64,000 bases of DNA, taken from positions 3,100,001 to 3,164,000 of the forward strand of contig NZ_CP070499.1 of assembly GCF_016925615.1 (NCBI RefSeq). The letters are read 5' to 3'. A program made the translations under genes and the position numbers. The stretch is from Natronosporangium hydrolyticum (GTDB lineage Bacteria > Actinomycetota > Actinomycetes > Mycobacteriales > Micromonosporaceae). Shown here one piece after another: positions 35,927 to 44,757 of this stretch. Under the pieces are notes generated by a model. It was not told where the DNA came from. It was given only the letters and a program-made list of their open reading frames with translations, and ran no database searches. Numbering within the stretch: position 1 is the stretch's first letter; each line of letters opens with the position of its first letter.

Positions 35927-37450
35927 TCAGCCTGGGGTGGCCCGTTCGAGCGGCAGCAGCAGCCGAAAGATCGCCCCCTCGCCCGGGGCGGTCGCCAGTT
36001 CGATCCGGCCACCGTGGGCGGCCACCAGCGACCAGGCGATCGACAATCCGAGGCCGCCGCCGCCAGCGGGGACACCCTCCCGGGTCCGGGAGTTGTCGGC
36101 CCGGTAGAACCGGTCGAAGACCCGCCCCGCCACCTCGGCGGTCATCCCTGGCCCTTGGTCAGCGATCTCCAGCACTGCGATTCCGTCCGCGACGCCGACC
36201 CCGACCCGGACCGGCGTACCCGCCGGGGTGTGGGCGACCGCGTTGCCGGCCAGGTTGACCACCACCTGCCGCAGCCGGGCCTCATCCGCCGACACCGGCG
36301 CCGAGCCCGCCGGCCCGCCGCCAGGACCGGTGAGGGTGACCGGCCGGGATGGGTCGAGTCCGCGCAGGTCGTGGTAGGCGTCGGCGGCCACGGTGCGCAG
36401 ATCCATCGGGGCCCGCAGCAACGCCGGTGGGCCGCCAGCAGCCTCCTCGTCCAACCGGGCCAGCAACAGCAGGTCCTCGGCGAGCTGGGCCAGCCGGGAT
36501 GCCTCCCGCTCGATCCGCCCCATGGTGCGGTCCACATCCGACCGTTCCGGCAGACCGCCCATCCGGTACAACTCGGTGAACCCGCGGATCCCGAATAGCG
36601 GCGTGCGCAGCTCGTGGCTGACGTCGGCCACAAACCGGCGCATCCGGCTCTCCGACTCGGCGCGGGCGGCGAACGCCCGCTCCAACTGCCCGAGCATGCC
36701 GTTGAGGGCCGCCGACAATCGACCGACCTCGGTCCCCGGCCCAGCCCGCTGCGGTACCCGCTGAGTCAAATCACCGGCCGCGATCGCTCCGGCCGTCGCC
36801 TCGATCCGGCGCAACGGCCGCAACCCCGCCCCGACCGCGAACCATCCCACGATCGCCAGCACCGCCACCAGCACTCCGCCCACCACCAGCATGGTGCGGC
36901 GTAGCTGGGCCACGGTAGCGTCGGCCTCGGCGCGGGAGGCCGCCACCACCACGCCGGCCCCGGCCGGCAACCCGTGCTCCTGCCCGACCGTCTCGCGCGA
37001 CGGCTGCAGCGGCACCACCACCACCCGCCACAGATCGTCGCCGGCGACCGACCCCGCGTCGAAGACCTCACCCGCGACCCCGGTGGGGTCCACCCCGGCC
37101 AGCTCCGGGCCGGTCGCCGCGGTGAGTCCACCGAGCAGCGCCTCGTCTCGGATCACGGTGCCGTCGGGCAACAGGTACGCGATGTACGAGACCCCCAACA
37201 GCCCGGTGAGCTGGTCGGCGACGACCGGCTCCAGGGCGGGCGACGGCCGTACCGGCGGCACCGACTCGGCGTACGGGGCCAGCGCCAGCAGCTCGGCCAG
37301 CGATTCGAGTTGCTCGTCGATCCGGTTGATCTGCTGCCGTTCCAGCGCCCCGATCGCCACGGTGTTGCCCGCCACCAGGCTCACGGCGAGCAGCCCGACC
37401 GCAATCAGCAGCAGTCGCGCCCGCAACGACATCGCACCGGGAAGTTTCAC
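35927..37450 (-). CDS. Membrane sensor histidine kinase (HAMP)
   Basis: This 507-residue sensor kinase has two transmembrane helices (about 10-30 and 190-212) bracketing an extracytoplasmic domain, then HAMP (LRPLRRIEATAGAIAAGDL). The H-box FVADVSHELRTPL is near residue 275, and the ATP-binding boxes include NLAGNAVAHTPAGT (N), IADQGPGM (G1) and GGGLGLSIAWSLVAAHGG (G2). The GTG at 37450 overlaps the response-regulator stop (GTGA). Probable cognate regulator is the neighbour. The ligand is unknown, but the upstream ABC transporter in the same operon suggests envelope or peptide stress. Confidence 0.92.
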   Translation of the reverse strand: MKLPGAMSLRARLLLIAVGLLAVSLVAGNTVAIGALERQQINRIDEQLESLAELLALAPYAESVPPVRPSPALEPVVADQLTGLLGVSYIAYLLPDGTVIRDEALLGGLTAATGPELAGVDPTGVAGEVFDAGSVAGDDLWRVVVVPLQPSRETVGQEHGLPAGAGVVVAASRAEADATVAQLRRTMLVVGGVLVAVLAIVGWFAVGAGLRPLRRIEATAGAIAAGDLTQRVPQRAGPGTEVGRLSAALNGMLGQLERAFAARAESESRMRRFVADVSHELRTPLFGIRGFTELYRMGGLPERSDVDRTMGRIEREASRLAQLAEDLLLLARLDEEAAGGPPALLRAPMDLRTVAADAYHDLRGLDPSRPVTLTGPGGGPAGSAPVSADEARLRQVVVNLAGNAVAHTPAGTPVRVGVGVADGIAVLEIADQGPGMTAEVAGRVFDRFYRADNSRTREGVPAGGGGLGLSIAWSLVAAHGGRIELATAPGEGAIFRLLLPLERATPG

Positions 37451-38217
37451 GTCTTGGGCCGCCGGAGCACATATCCGACCCCGTGGACGGTATGGAGCAA
37501 CTTCGGGGTCGCCTGGTCGACCTTCCGGCGCAGATAGCTGATGTAGGTGTCCACGATGCTCGGGTCGCCGCCGAAGTCGTACCGCCACACGTGCTCCAGG
37601 ATCTGCGCCTTCGACACCACCCGACCGGCGTTGCTGAGCAGGAACTGCAGCAGCCGGAACTCGGTCGGCGACAACCGCACCGGCACGCCCGCCCGGGTGA
37701 CCAGCCGGGCATCGGGGTCGAGGGTCAGGTCGGCCACGGCCAGCGGCGCGGCGGGCTCCGCCCCGGTGCGGCGGAGAATCGCCCGGATCCGGGCCAGCAG
37801 CTCGGCCAGGTGGAACGGTTTGGTCACATAGTCGTCGCCGCCGATCACCAGGCCGCTCACCTTGTCTTCGGGGGCGTCCCGCGCGGTGAGAAAGAGCACC
37901 GGGAGGTGGCCACCGGCGCCCGAGCCGGGTGGGCGTGGCACCGCCCGCAGCCGTCGCAGCACCTCGAAACCGTCAAGGTCTGGCAACATCACGTCAAGCA
38001 CGATCAGATCTGGTGGGTCGGCGGTCGCTGCCGCCACCGCCTCCGCCCCGTTGCTGGCGACGCCGACGGTGAAGCCGGCGAAGCGCAGCGTCTCTGCCAG
38101 GAGTTCCCGCACCGTCGGTTCGTCGTCCACCACGAGCAGCCGGGCAGCCGGCCCCTCGGCCGCGGCCGGCTCACCCGCGGACATCTGCGCCCCGCTCATC
38201 GGCTCCGGCACCGTCAT
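37447..38217 (-). CDS. OmpR-family response regulator
   Basis: This 256-residue protein has a receiver domain (about 27-145; acidic pair VDDE, phospho-Asp in LIVLDVMLPDLDG, Lys in DDYVTKPFH) and a winged-helix domain (about 160-254; LSPTEFRLLQFLLSN, VDTYISYLRRKVD, TVHGVGYVLR). It resembles the TrcR/TcrA type of actinobacterial regulators. ATGs at 38217, 38199 and 38184 are all possible starts. The first overlaps the preceding gene by 47 bp. Co-translated with the kinase. Confidence 0.93.
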   Translation of the reverse strand: MTVPEPMSGAQMSAGEPAAAEGPAARLLVVDDEPTVRELLAETLRFAGFTVGVASNGAEAVAAATADPPDLIVLDVMLPDLDGFEVLRRLRAVPRPPGSGAGGHLPVLFLTARDAPEDKVSGLVIGGDDYVTKPFHLAELLARIRAILRRTGAEPAAPLAVADLTLDPDARLVTRAGVPVRLSPTEFRLLQFLLSNAGRVVSKAQILEHVWRYDFGGDPSIVDTYISYLRRKVDQATPKLLHTVHGVGYVLRRPKT

Positions 38218-39466
38218 CAGCTTCGAGGATACGGAGCCGCGACCGGCGGGCGCGCCGGACCAGCTCCACCAGCACCTGGCCGATAAGGCCAGCTGCCGCG
38301 CCGCCGACCAACCCGGCTGCCGCCACCCCCCACAGACCGCTGCGAAGGTCGACGACGAGCATCGGGACGGTCGACCCGAACACCGCCACCGCCAGCTGAA
38401 GACCGGCGTGGGCGAGCACGGTTGCGGCCGGCAGTGCTACTGCCAGGGCCCCGGCCAGCCGCGCCGATTCGCGCAGCACCGCTACCCGCCCGATTCGTGC
38501 CGCCGGACCACTCGCCGACCCTCGGCGCCGTCGTGCGGCCAGCCAGCCGACGGTGCCGAGTACGACCGCCGCCGTGGCCACGGGAAGTAGCCACCCCACC
38601 GTGCCCAGCTCCGTCGTCAACCGGCTGAGCCCCCAGGGCTGCTCGTCCCCCAGCTCCGGCCACCGGGCCTGGATGAGCGCCCCGAGCGGACCGTCGAGCG
38701 AGATCGACCATCGCGCCCCCAACCCGATCGTGGTCAGCGCCAATACCACGGTCGGCGCCGCAAGTAGGGCGGCGCCGGCCCCGTCGGCGCCCGCCAGCGC
38801 CGCCGCGCCCACGACGACCAGACCGGTGCCGGCGCCCGCCGCGACCACGAGCGCCCGCACCGCCGGTCGTACGGCTGCCCGCAGCCGGACCGCGCCCGCC
38901 GGGCCCGGTAGCCGCTGAGAGAGCAGCCACCAGAGCACCAGGGTGGCCCCGGCCCACAGACCCGCGCCCACCGCTGTCCGCAGCGGCGGCCACCCGAGAT
39001 CGATGAGCAGCTCCTCGCCGGGGGCCACCTGGTTGATCGTGACCGTCGTATTCGCCACCCCGGTCGCGCTGACCGTCCCGGCTACCACCGCCACAACGAT
39101 CACGGCTGCGGTCGCGCGGATCGTCCACCGGGGGAGGCTGGCTGAGCGCCAGCGGGCCGCGCCCGCCAGCACCGACCCGAGGGCCACGGCTCCGGTGACC
39201 GCCACCCCTAGCGGGCGGAAGCGCACCATCCCCTGCCCGGTGACCGGGGCGCCGTCGGCGGTGGTCGACAACTCTGCCGCTCCGCTGACCGCCAGCAGCA
39301 CCGCGCCGACGGTCAGCTCACCAATCGCCCCGTACCGGTCCGCGCCGAGCAACGCCAGGCCGGCGGCCGCGACCACCACCATCACCGACCCAGCTACCAA
39401 GGCGGCCACCGCCCCGACCGCCAGGTCCACGCCGACCCGCGCCACGCCGCCGCGCCAGTTCACCAT
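38171..39466 (-). CDS. Multi-pass membrane protein (streptophobe-like), function unknown
   Basis: This 431-residue, very hydrophobic protein has about ten predicted membrane segments and long Ala/Val/Leu/Gly stretches. It resembles the actinobacterial "streptophobe" group by composition and layout, not by any catalytic motif. An extracytoplasmic stretch (about 135-160: TVTINQVAPGEELLIDLGW) may be a sensor or binding loop. It lies between the ABC permease (3-bp gap) and the response regulator (47-bp overlap), so it is almost certainly part of this transporter/two-component operon. Confidence 0.7.
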   Translation of the reverse strand: MVNWRGGVARVGVDLAVGAVAALVAGSVMVVVAAAGLALLGADRYGAIGELTVGAVLLAVSGAAELSTTADGAPVTGQGMVRFRPLGVAVTGAVALGSVLAGAARWRSASLPRWTIRATAAVIVVAVVAGTVSATGVANTTVTINQVAPGEELLIDLGWPPLRTAVGAGLWAGATLVLWWLLSQRLPGPAGAVRLRAAVRPAVRALVVAAGAGTGLVVVGAAALAGADGAGAALLAAPTVVLALTTIGLGARWSISLDGPLGALIQARWPELGDEQPWGLSRLTTELGTVGWLLPVATAAVVLGTVGWLAARRRRGSASGPAARIGRVAVLRESARLAGALAVALPAATVLAHAGLQLAVAVFGSTVPMLVVDLRSGLWGVAAAGLVGGAAAGLIGQVLVELVRRARRSRLRILEADDGAGADERGADVRG

Positions 39467-39469
39467 GGG

Positions 39470-40288
39470 TCAGGCGTCCCGGCGTCGCAACAGCACGAAC
39501 GCCACCGCCAAGGCTGCGGCGAGGAACCCTGCCAGCACCGCGAAACCGCGCCACGGGCCGAGCTCCGCCGGGTCGGACACCACCTGCACCAGCTGGCTAC
39601 CGGCCAGGGTCGGGTAGTAGCGCTGCACCAGCTCGGCGAGTCCGTCGGGGAGCAGCTGCGTCAGACTCGGCAGGATTGCCACCAGCACCACCATGCTGGC
39701 GATCCCGCCGGCGGTGGCCCGCACCAACGCCCCGGCGGCCACCGCCAGCAATCCGATCGCGGTCATGAACAGGCCGATCCCCAGCACCGCCCGCAGCACC
39801 TGCGGATCGCCCAGGGTGGCGTGGGGTACGCCCGCCGAGGTCGCCAGGATGCGTTGGCTGACCAGGAACGTCGCCACCCCGGTGACGGTCGAGATCACTA
39901 TCGTCACCGCGGCGAAGACCACTGCCTTCGCGGCGAGCAACCAGTGCCGCCGGGGCACCGCCGCCAGGCTGGACCGGATCGCCCCGGTGGCGTACTCGCC
40001 GGTCACCACCAACACGCCGAGCACCAGCAGCGGCAGCATCGCGGCTTGCAGCGACAGCATCGACACCTCCGCCGGCACGAATCCAGCCTGCTCGGCGGGG
40101 CTGGCCTGCCGGTACTCGTCGGCCGCGCCGTAGCTGACCGGCACGATCAGCCCGAGCGCGAGCAGCACGTACGCGCCCAGGGTGTAGGTGGTGGAGCGCA
40201 GCCCCCAGAACTTCGCCCATTCGGCGTGGACCGCCTGCGGGAACGTTGCCCGTGGTCGGTGCTGGTCGGTCGGCGCAATCACGGTCAC
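39470..40288 (-). CDS. ABC-2 type transporter permease
   Basis: This 272-residue protein has six hydrophobic helices and the layout of ABC-2 permeases used by antibiotic or lantibiotic immunity transporters. After an N-terminal cytoplasmic stretch (AEWAKFWGLRSTTYTLGAYV) come a helix pair and the typical VTGEYATGAIRSSLAAVPRR loop. The GTG at 40288 overlaps the ATPase stop. Substrate unknown, either a lipid or a peptide exported or removed from the membrane. Confidence 0.9.
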   Translation of the reverse strand: MTVIAPTDQHRPRATFPQAVHAEWAKFWGLRSTTYTLGAYVLLALGLIVPVSYGAADEYRQASPAEQAGFVPAEVSMLSLQAAMLPLLVLGVLVVTGEYATGAIRSSLAAVPRRHWLLAAKAVVFAAVTIVISTVTGVATFLVSQRILATSAGVPHATLGDPQVLRAVLGIGLFMTAIGLLAVAAGALVRATAGGIASMVVLVAILPSLTQLLPDGLAELVQRYYPTLAGSQLVQVVSDPAELGPWRGFAVLAGFLAAALAVAFVLLRRRDA

Positions 40289-41238
40289 CGGGTCACCTCC
40301 CCCGCTGCCACTGCGGCCGGGCCCGCGGGTTGATCCACCCGGAACTCCACGCTGTCGCTGGTGAGCCGCATGAACACCTCCTCAAGTGAGCTGTACCGCG
40401 GGGTCAGCTCAGCGAGCGTGACCTGGTCGGCGGCGGCGATCGCCCCGACCTCGGCGCTGTCCAGCCCCGACACGATCCAGGTATCGTCGGCCTCCGCCAC
40501 CACCTGCTCCGCGGCCTGCGCCAGCCGGCGCCGAAAGCCGCTGCCGGCTGGTTCGGCGAGCCGCACCCGCACCGTGGGGTTGCCGTAGCGGCGGAGGAAG
40601 TCCTCGGTCGTGGTGTCGGCGATCAGCCGGCCCCGGCCGACCACGATCAGTTGATCGGCGGTGAGCGCCATCTCGCTCAACAGGTGGCTGGAGACCAGCA
40701 CCGTCCGGCCCGAAGCAGCGAGGCGCCGCAGCAGGTCCCGGATCCACCGGATCCCCTCCGGGTCGAGCCCGTTGACCGGCTCGTCGAAGAGCAGCACCGC
40801 TGGCTCTCCCAGCAGGGCCGCCGCGATCCCCAGCCGCTGGGACATACCCAGCGAGAAGCTGCCGGCCCGGCGCCCCGCGACGTTCTCCAGCCCGACTAGG
40901 CCGAGGACCTCGTCGACCCGGCGGCGGGAGATGCCGTTGCTGTAGGCGAGGGCGCGCAGATGTCCGCGGGCCGTCCGGTTGGGGTGCACCGCCCGCGGGT
41001 CCAGCAGCGCTCCCACCTGCCGCATCGGCGCGGGAAGCGCCGCGAATCTGCGGCCGAGCACCGTCGCATCGCCAGCGGTGGGATGATCCAACCCCAGCAC
41101 CATGCGCATAGTCGTGGTCTTGCCCGCCCCATTGGGCCCGAGAAATCCGGTCACGACGCCGGGCGCCACGGTGCAGGTCAGGTCATCGACGGCGGCCACC
41201 GGGCCGTACCGTTTGGTCAGTCCTCGCAGCTCGATCAC
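40285..41238 (-). CDS. ABC transporter ATP-binding protein
   Basis: This 317-residue ATPase has Walker A FLGPNGAGKTTTMRM, signature FSLGMSQRLGIAAALL and Walker B AVLLFDEPVNGLDPEG. It belongs to the drug/lantibiotic-type (BcrA/NatA) class with a C-terminal DUF4162-like extension. The start is the GTG at 41238. The longer frame upstream lacks homology. It is the first gene of the five-gene operon ATPase-permease-membrane protein-regulator-kinase. Confidence 0.92.
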   Translation of the reverse strand: MIELRGLTKRYGPVAAVDDLTCTVAPGVVTGFLGPNGAGKTTTMRMVLGLDHPTAGDATVLGRRFAALPAPMRQVGALLDPRAVHPNRTARGHLRALAYSNGISRRRVDEVLGLVGLENVAGRRAGSFSLGMSQRLGIAAALLGEPAVLLFDEPVNGLDPEGIRWIRDLLRRLAASGRTVLVSSHLLSEMALTADQLIVVGRGRLIADTTTEDFLRRYGNPTVRVRLAEPAGSGFRRRLAQAAEQVVAEADDTWIVSGLDSAEVGAIAAADQVTLAELTPRYSSLEEVFMRLTSDSVEFRVDQPAGPAAVAAGEVTR

Positions 41239-41311
41239 GCCACCGAGGATGGTGGAGCAGCCTGGCCGACTTCGGGGAGTTCCTGGGAGTTTTCTGAGCG
41301 TTGCGGTTGCT

Positions 41312-41337
41312 AGCCGCCCGCCCACCAGCGGGCGGCT
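41312..41337 (-). terminator. GC-rich hairpin, probable terminator (second)
   Basis: A perfect 10-bp inverted repeat (AGCCGCCCGC / GCGGGCGGCT) with a 6-base loop lies between the stop of the 41435-43402 gene and the start of the ABC operon. No T-run follows, which is common for actinobacterial terminators. Confidence 0.55.
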
Positions 41338-41389
41338 CGGACTCGCCAGCCTGACCCGGGGGAGATTCTCACCAGACTCTCGGAGTTGC

Positions 41390-41417
41390 CCACCCGGTGC
41401 CCGGGGGCACCGGGTGG
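41390..41417 (-). terminator. Very stable hairpin after the 655-residue membrane protein gene
   Basis: A 13-bp inverted repeat (CCACCCGGTGCCC / GGGCACCGGGTGG) with only two bases between the arms starts 18 bp after the stop at 41435. The tight spacing means the end pairs probably open to form the loop. It is the likely terminator of that gene. Confidence 0.65.
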
Positions 41418-41434
41418 TGGCAGACGGGGGCCGG

Positions 41435-43402
41435 TCAGCAGCGCTCGGATCGCTCCTCGGCCGGCCGATCGGTGGTCAGGATCGGGTCGCTGATCTGCAC
41501 GGCCGGCGCAGCATCGGTCGCCTCATCGTGGTCGCCGGCGGCCGGCAGCCACGCCAGGAGCAGCAGCTGGTGGTCGGTGGCGAAGACCCGGTAGTTCACC
41601 GCGCCGCTGTAGCGCAGATTCAGATGCTCCTCGCAGGACCCGTTGCGCGGTTCTCCCGCGTCGTCCCGGGCTCGGTTGTGGGTCGCGTGCTCGGCGGTCA
41701 ACGCCACCGATAGCAGCGTCGTGCCGTCGGCGAGCGGCACCGCCTGGACCGACTCGAAATCGGGCGCCAGGTCCAGCTCCACGGAGAGGCCGAGTGGCTC
41801 GTCGCCGACCGTGTCCAGGTAGTAGAAGAGGTCGAACGGGAAGCTATAGACCACGTCGTGGAGTTCCCGCAGGAACGACCCGCCTCCTGGGCGAACGTCC
41901 AGCACGTCGTCGGTGACCAGCTCCGGCCGCTCCACCAGCTGGTTGTCCGCGATCAACTCGTCTTGCTGCCGGTCGGCCAGCTCCCGGTACCGGTCGACGA
42001 GTTCCTCCGCTGAGTAGCTGAGGGTGGTCAGCTCCGGGGCGGGCGCCAGCCAGCCGTCCGAGTCGAGCGCCAGCTGGGGTGCCCGATCCTGAGCCCAGGT
42101 AAAGGTGGTCATCTGCCACGGCTCGTCGGCGGCCACCCGGTCGAACCGCGCGAAGATCGACGCCAGCTCATCGCCGTAGTGCAGCTCCGCCGTGACCACG
42201 AACCAGGCCGGATAGTCCCACTGCTCCGGCGGCACCCCGATCGCCACCTCGGCCAGCCCGGCATCCTGGATCGCATCATCGCTGGTGGCGAGGGCGTGGA
42301 TGGCTCGCCGCGGTCCGAACGGGATGAAGTCGAACCGTCGCTCCAAGCCGTCGGCGAAAGTCTGTTCGAAGACCACGCGGGCCTGCTCGGGGGTGACCAC
42401 CACCCGCTGGGCCTGCGCCGGCGCCGGGCCGACCACCAGCACCGCGGCGCCGACCAGCAGCACCGCGGCCGCCACCGCGCCGACCTGGGCAGAGAGGTCG
42501 AGCCAGCGCCGACGTTCCGGGGCTACGGCCACCGGCTGCGCCGGCCCCGCATCCGGTGTCGCATCCGCCGTCGCGGCCGGTGCGCCATCCGGTGTCTCGG
42601 CCGGCACCGTCGGCGCCGGCTGGGATGCTGCGGGCGCTGGTCGGGGCCAGCGGGTGAACGGCAGCACGGCGGCCAGCGCCAACCCGGCCACCGGCCACCA
42701 CCAGGGCAGCAGCCCGAACGGGTTCACCAGCCCAGCCTCGTAGAGCAGCGCCGCCACTGCCACCCCGGTCAGCAGCCCGGCCGGCGCCGCCGACAGGAAG
42801 CGAACCAGCCAGCCACCCCGGTTGAGCCGACCAAGCAGGACCGTGAGTAGGGCAAAGATCATGGTTGCGGCGATGGCGGCCTGGCCCACGGTCGTCGACC
42901 ACACGCTACGGTCCACCCCGAGCACTACCCCCACGGCGCATTCCCCACCGGTCACCTCCAGCCCGAGGACGCGGGTGGTGTCGCCGAGATGGGGCAGCTC
43001 CACATTGCTGACATAGCGGCTGGGCTGCTCTCCCTCCTCGTCGAACTCACGAGAGCCGAGCTCGAACCGCTCCCCGGCGGCGGCCAGCTGCACCGAACCG
43101 CCGGGCAGCGGCGCACTGGAGTCGAGCACCAGAACCGGTTCCGCGCCGTCCGGCACCACCCACGGCCGTTCCCGATCCAACACCTCACCGTCGGCGAGTC
43201 GCAGATCCTCCTCGATCAGCTCCTCCCGCAGCTCCGCTCGGGCGGTTGGCGAGTCGGGGGCGAACCCGGTGACGGTGCACGATGGGGCCTCGGCGGCCCC
43301 GGTCGCTGCGGCGGCGGGGGAAGCTCCCGGCGCCGCGACCGTGAGGCTGACGACTCCGGCCAATAGCGCACATCGGATCAGCCACCATGATCTGTCCAGC
43401 AT
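41435..43402 (-). CDS. Signal-peptide membrane protein of unknown function
   Basis: This 655-residue protein has a signal peptide (about 1-33, ending ASPAAAATG), an extracytoplasmic part to about 155, and three or four membrane helices at about 160-250. A Pro/Ala/Thr-rich segment follows at 265-305, then another helix at about 315-340, and a large C-terminal extracytoplasmic domain (345-655). No known domain or catalytic motif was recognised. The ATG at 43402 has GGAGGGTGGG upstream. A monocistronic layout is likely, as it is followed by strong hairpins. Confidence 0.75.
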   Translation of the reverse strand: MLDRSWWLIRCALLAGVVSLTVAAPGASPAAAATGAAEAPSCTVTGFAPDSPTARAELREELIEEDLRLADGEVLDRERPWVVPDGAEPVLVLDSSAPLPGGSVQLAAAGERFELGSREFDEEGEQPSRYVSNVELPHLGDTTRVLGLEVTGGECAVGVVLGVDRSVWSTTVGQAAIAATMIFALLTVLLGRLNRGGWLVRFLSAAPAGLLTGVAVAALLYEAGLVNPFGLLPWWWPVAGLALAAVLPFTRWPRPAPAASQPAPTVPAETPDGAPAATADATPDAGPAQPVAVAPERRRWLDLSAQVGAVAAAVLLVGAAVLVVGPAPAQAQRVVVTPEQARVVFEQTFADGLERRFDFIPFGPRRAIHALATSDDAIQDAGLAEVAIGVPPEQWDYPAWFVVTAELHYGDELASIFARFDRVAADEPWQMTTFTWAQDRAPQLALDSDGWLAPAPELTTLSYSAEELVDRYRELADRQQDELIADNQLVERPELVTDDVLDVRPGGGSFLRELHDVVYSFPFDLFYYLDTVGDEPLGLSVELDLAPDFESVQAVPLADGTTLLSVALTAEHATHNRARDDAGEPRNGSCEEHLNLRYSGAVNYRVFATDHQLLLLAWLPAAGDHDEATDAAPAVQISDPILTTDRPAEERSERC

Positions 43403-43633
43403 CAAGCCGCCCACCCTCCCCTGTGACCGTCGAACCACGCGACAGTGTGCCACGACGCCACAACCCCGGGTACGCCGCGGGTGGTCCGGACGCTGCCCGA
43501 GGACGCACTTGGTCCCCGGATCGGCTGAACGAGACCGACGCCGCAGGCTGCTATATTTGAAGCAGTCGATTTTTGCGCTTGCTGGATGTCCGTTCAACTG
43601 ATGAGTGTGGGCTGATCAGAGAGAAGTTCGCGC

Positions 43634-44233
43634 ATGGGCGTCGTCTACACCGCCGCGAGCATGTCGCTCGACGGCTACATCGCCGGACCGGACGAGCAGG
43701 GGTTCGCACACCTGTTCAGTTGGTACGCCAATGGACCGCAGCAGTTGCCTACCGCCAACCCCGAGGTCTCCTTCCACATGTCGGAGGCCAGCGCGGCGCA
43801 CTTTCGCGAATTGGCCGACCGGACCGGGGCGTTGGTCGTTGGTCGGCGGCAGTTCGACCTCACCGGCGGCTGGGGTGGTCAGCATCCACTGGGGGTCCCG
43901 GTGGTCGTTCTCACTCACCGATTGCCGGACGAGTGGCCACGCGCGGAGGCGCCCTTCGTGTTTCGTTCCGGCCACATCGAATCCGCTCTCGCCCAGGCGA
44001 AGGCGCTCGCCGGCCGTAGGGCCGTGGGGGTCAGCGCCGGCTCCGTCGCCCGGCAGGTATTGAACGCCCGGCTCCTCGACGAGGTGTGGATCGAACTAGT
44101 GCCGGTGCTGCTGGGCGGTGGCACGCCGTACCTCAGCGAGTTGAGTCGCCCACCCGTACTCCTGGAGGGCCCGATCGCGATCGCAGCCGGCCACGGCGTC
44201 ACCCACCTGCGGTATCGAGTCCGGCGGGCGTGA
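43634..44233 (+). CDS. Dihydrofolate-reductase-like (RibD C-terminal domain) protein
   Basis: This 199-residue protein of the RibD-C/DHFR-like family has YTAASMSLDGYIAGPD at the N terminus, GALVVGRRQFDL, and the C-terminal ELVPVLLGGGTPYL. It would bind NADPH and reduce a pteridine- or pyrimidine-like substrate. Members often occur singly with unknown substrates. The AT-richer stretch CTATATTTGA (43551-43560) may be part of its promoter. The 231-bp gap 43403-43633 shows nothing else. Confidence 0.85.
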   Translation: MGVVYTAASMSLDGYIAGPDEQGFAHLFSWYANGPQQLPTANPEVSFHMSEASAAHFRELADRTGALVVGRRQFDLTGGWGGQHPLGVPVVVLTHRLPDEWPRAEAPFVFRSGHIESALAQAKALAGRRAVGVSAGSVARQVLNARLLDEVWIELVPVLLGGGTPYLSELSRPPVLLEGPIAIAAGHGVTHLRYRVRRA

Positions 44234-44239
44234 GCCCGG

Positions 44240-44740
44240 TCAGTAGCCGGTCCACACCGCCTTCGCACCGGTGTCACCGGTGCGCACCACGTAATACAAG
44301 CTCGCGAGCGCCGCGAGCACCGTGAGCACCCGCAGGCCCAACAGGAGCAGGGGCTGGGCTCCCCCGCCCGGCTCCAGGGCCGCCGCGGATCGGCGGGGCA
44401 CGACGAACAGGACCAGCGCCAGCGTCGCCAGCCCGAGGATCGCCGTGGTGAACGCGGTCATGTTTCCCAGCGCCTGGTGCTCCTCGAGGGTGGGGTAAAA
44501 GCCCTCGGTAATCCGGCCGGCCTCGTCGAGCCGGTCGAAGAACGCGTCCCCGGAGAGCTTTGCGAAGAGCGCCGAGATCGGAGTCACCACCGCCAGGGCG
44601 CCCAACACCCAGCGGGTGTGGGGGCGGATCACCGGCACGAAGGCGTACGCGATCGCGAGCAACGCCAGCAGCGGAACGAACACGACGGGAGCATGGACCA
44701 GCAACGGGTGGGCGGGAATGTCCATGAACTCTTCGAACAT
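44240..44740 (-). CDS. DUF2231 membrane protein
   Basis: This 166-residue protein has four hydrophobic helices and the DUF2231 signature HPLLVHAPVVFVPLLALLA near the start, containing two His. The ATG at 44740 has GAGGAGACCCG upstream. It is the last gene of the unit headed by the CDP-alcohol phosphotransferase and the sulfatase-like gene (17-bp gap). Some family members are thought to bind or transport a redox or heme ligand, but no function is established. Confidence 0.85.
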   Translation of the reverse strand: MFEEFMDIPAHPLLVHAPVVFVPLLALLAIAYAFVPVIRPHTRWVLGALAVVTPISALFAKLSGDAFFDRLDEAGRITEGFYPTLEEHQALGNMTAFTTAILGLATLALVLFVVPRRSAAALEPGGGAQPLLLLGLRVLTVLAALASLYYVVRTGDTGAKAVWTGY

Positions 44741-44757
44741 CGGGTCTCCTCGGCGGT

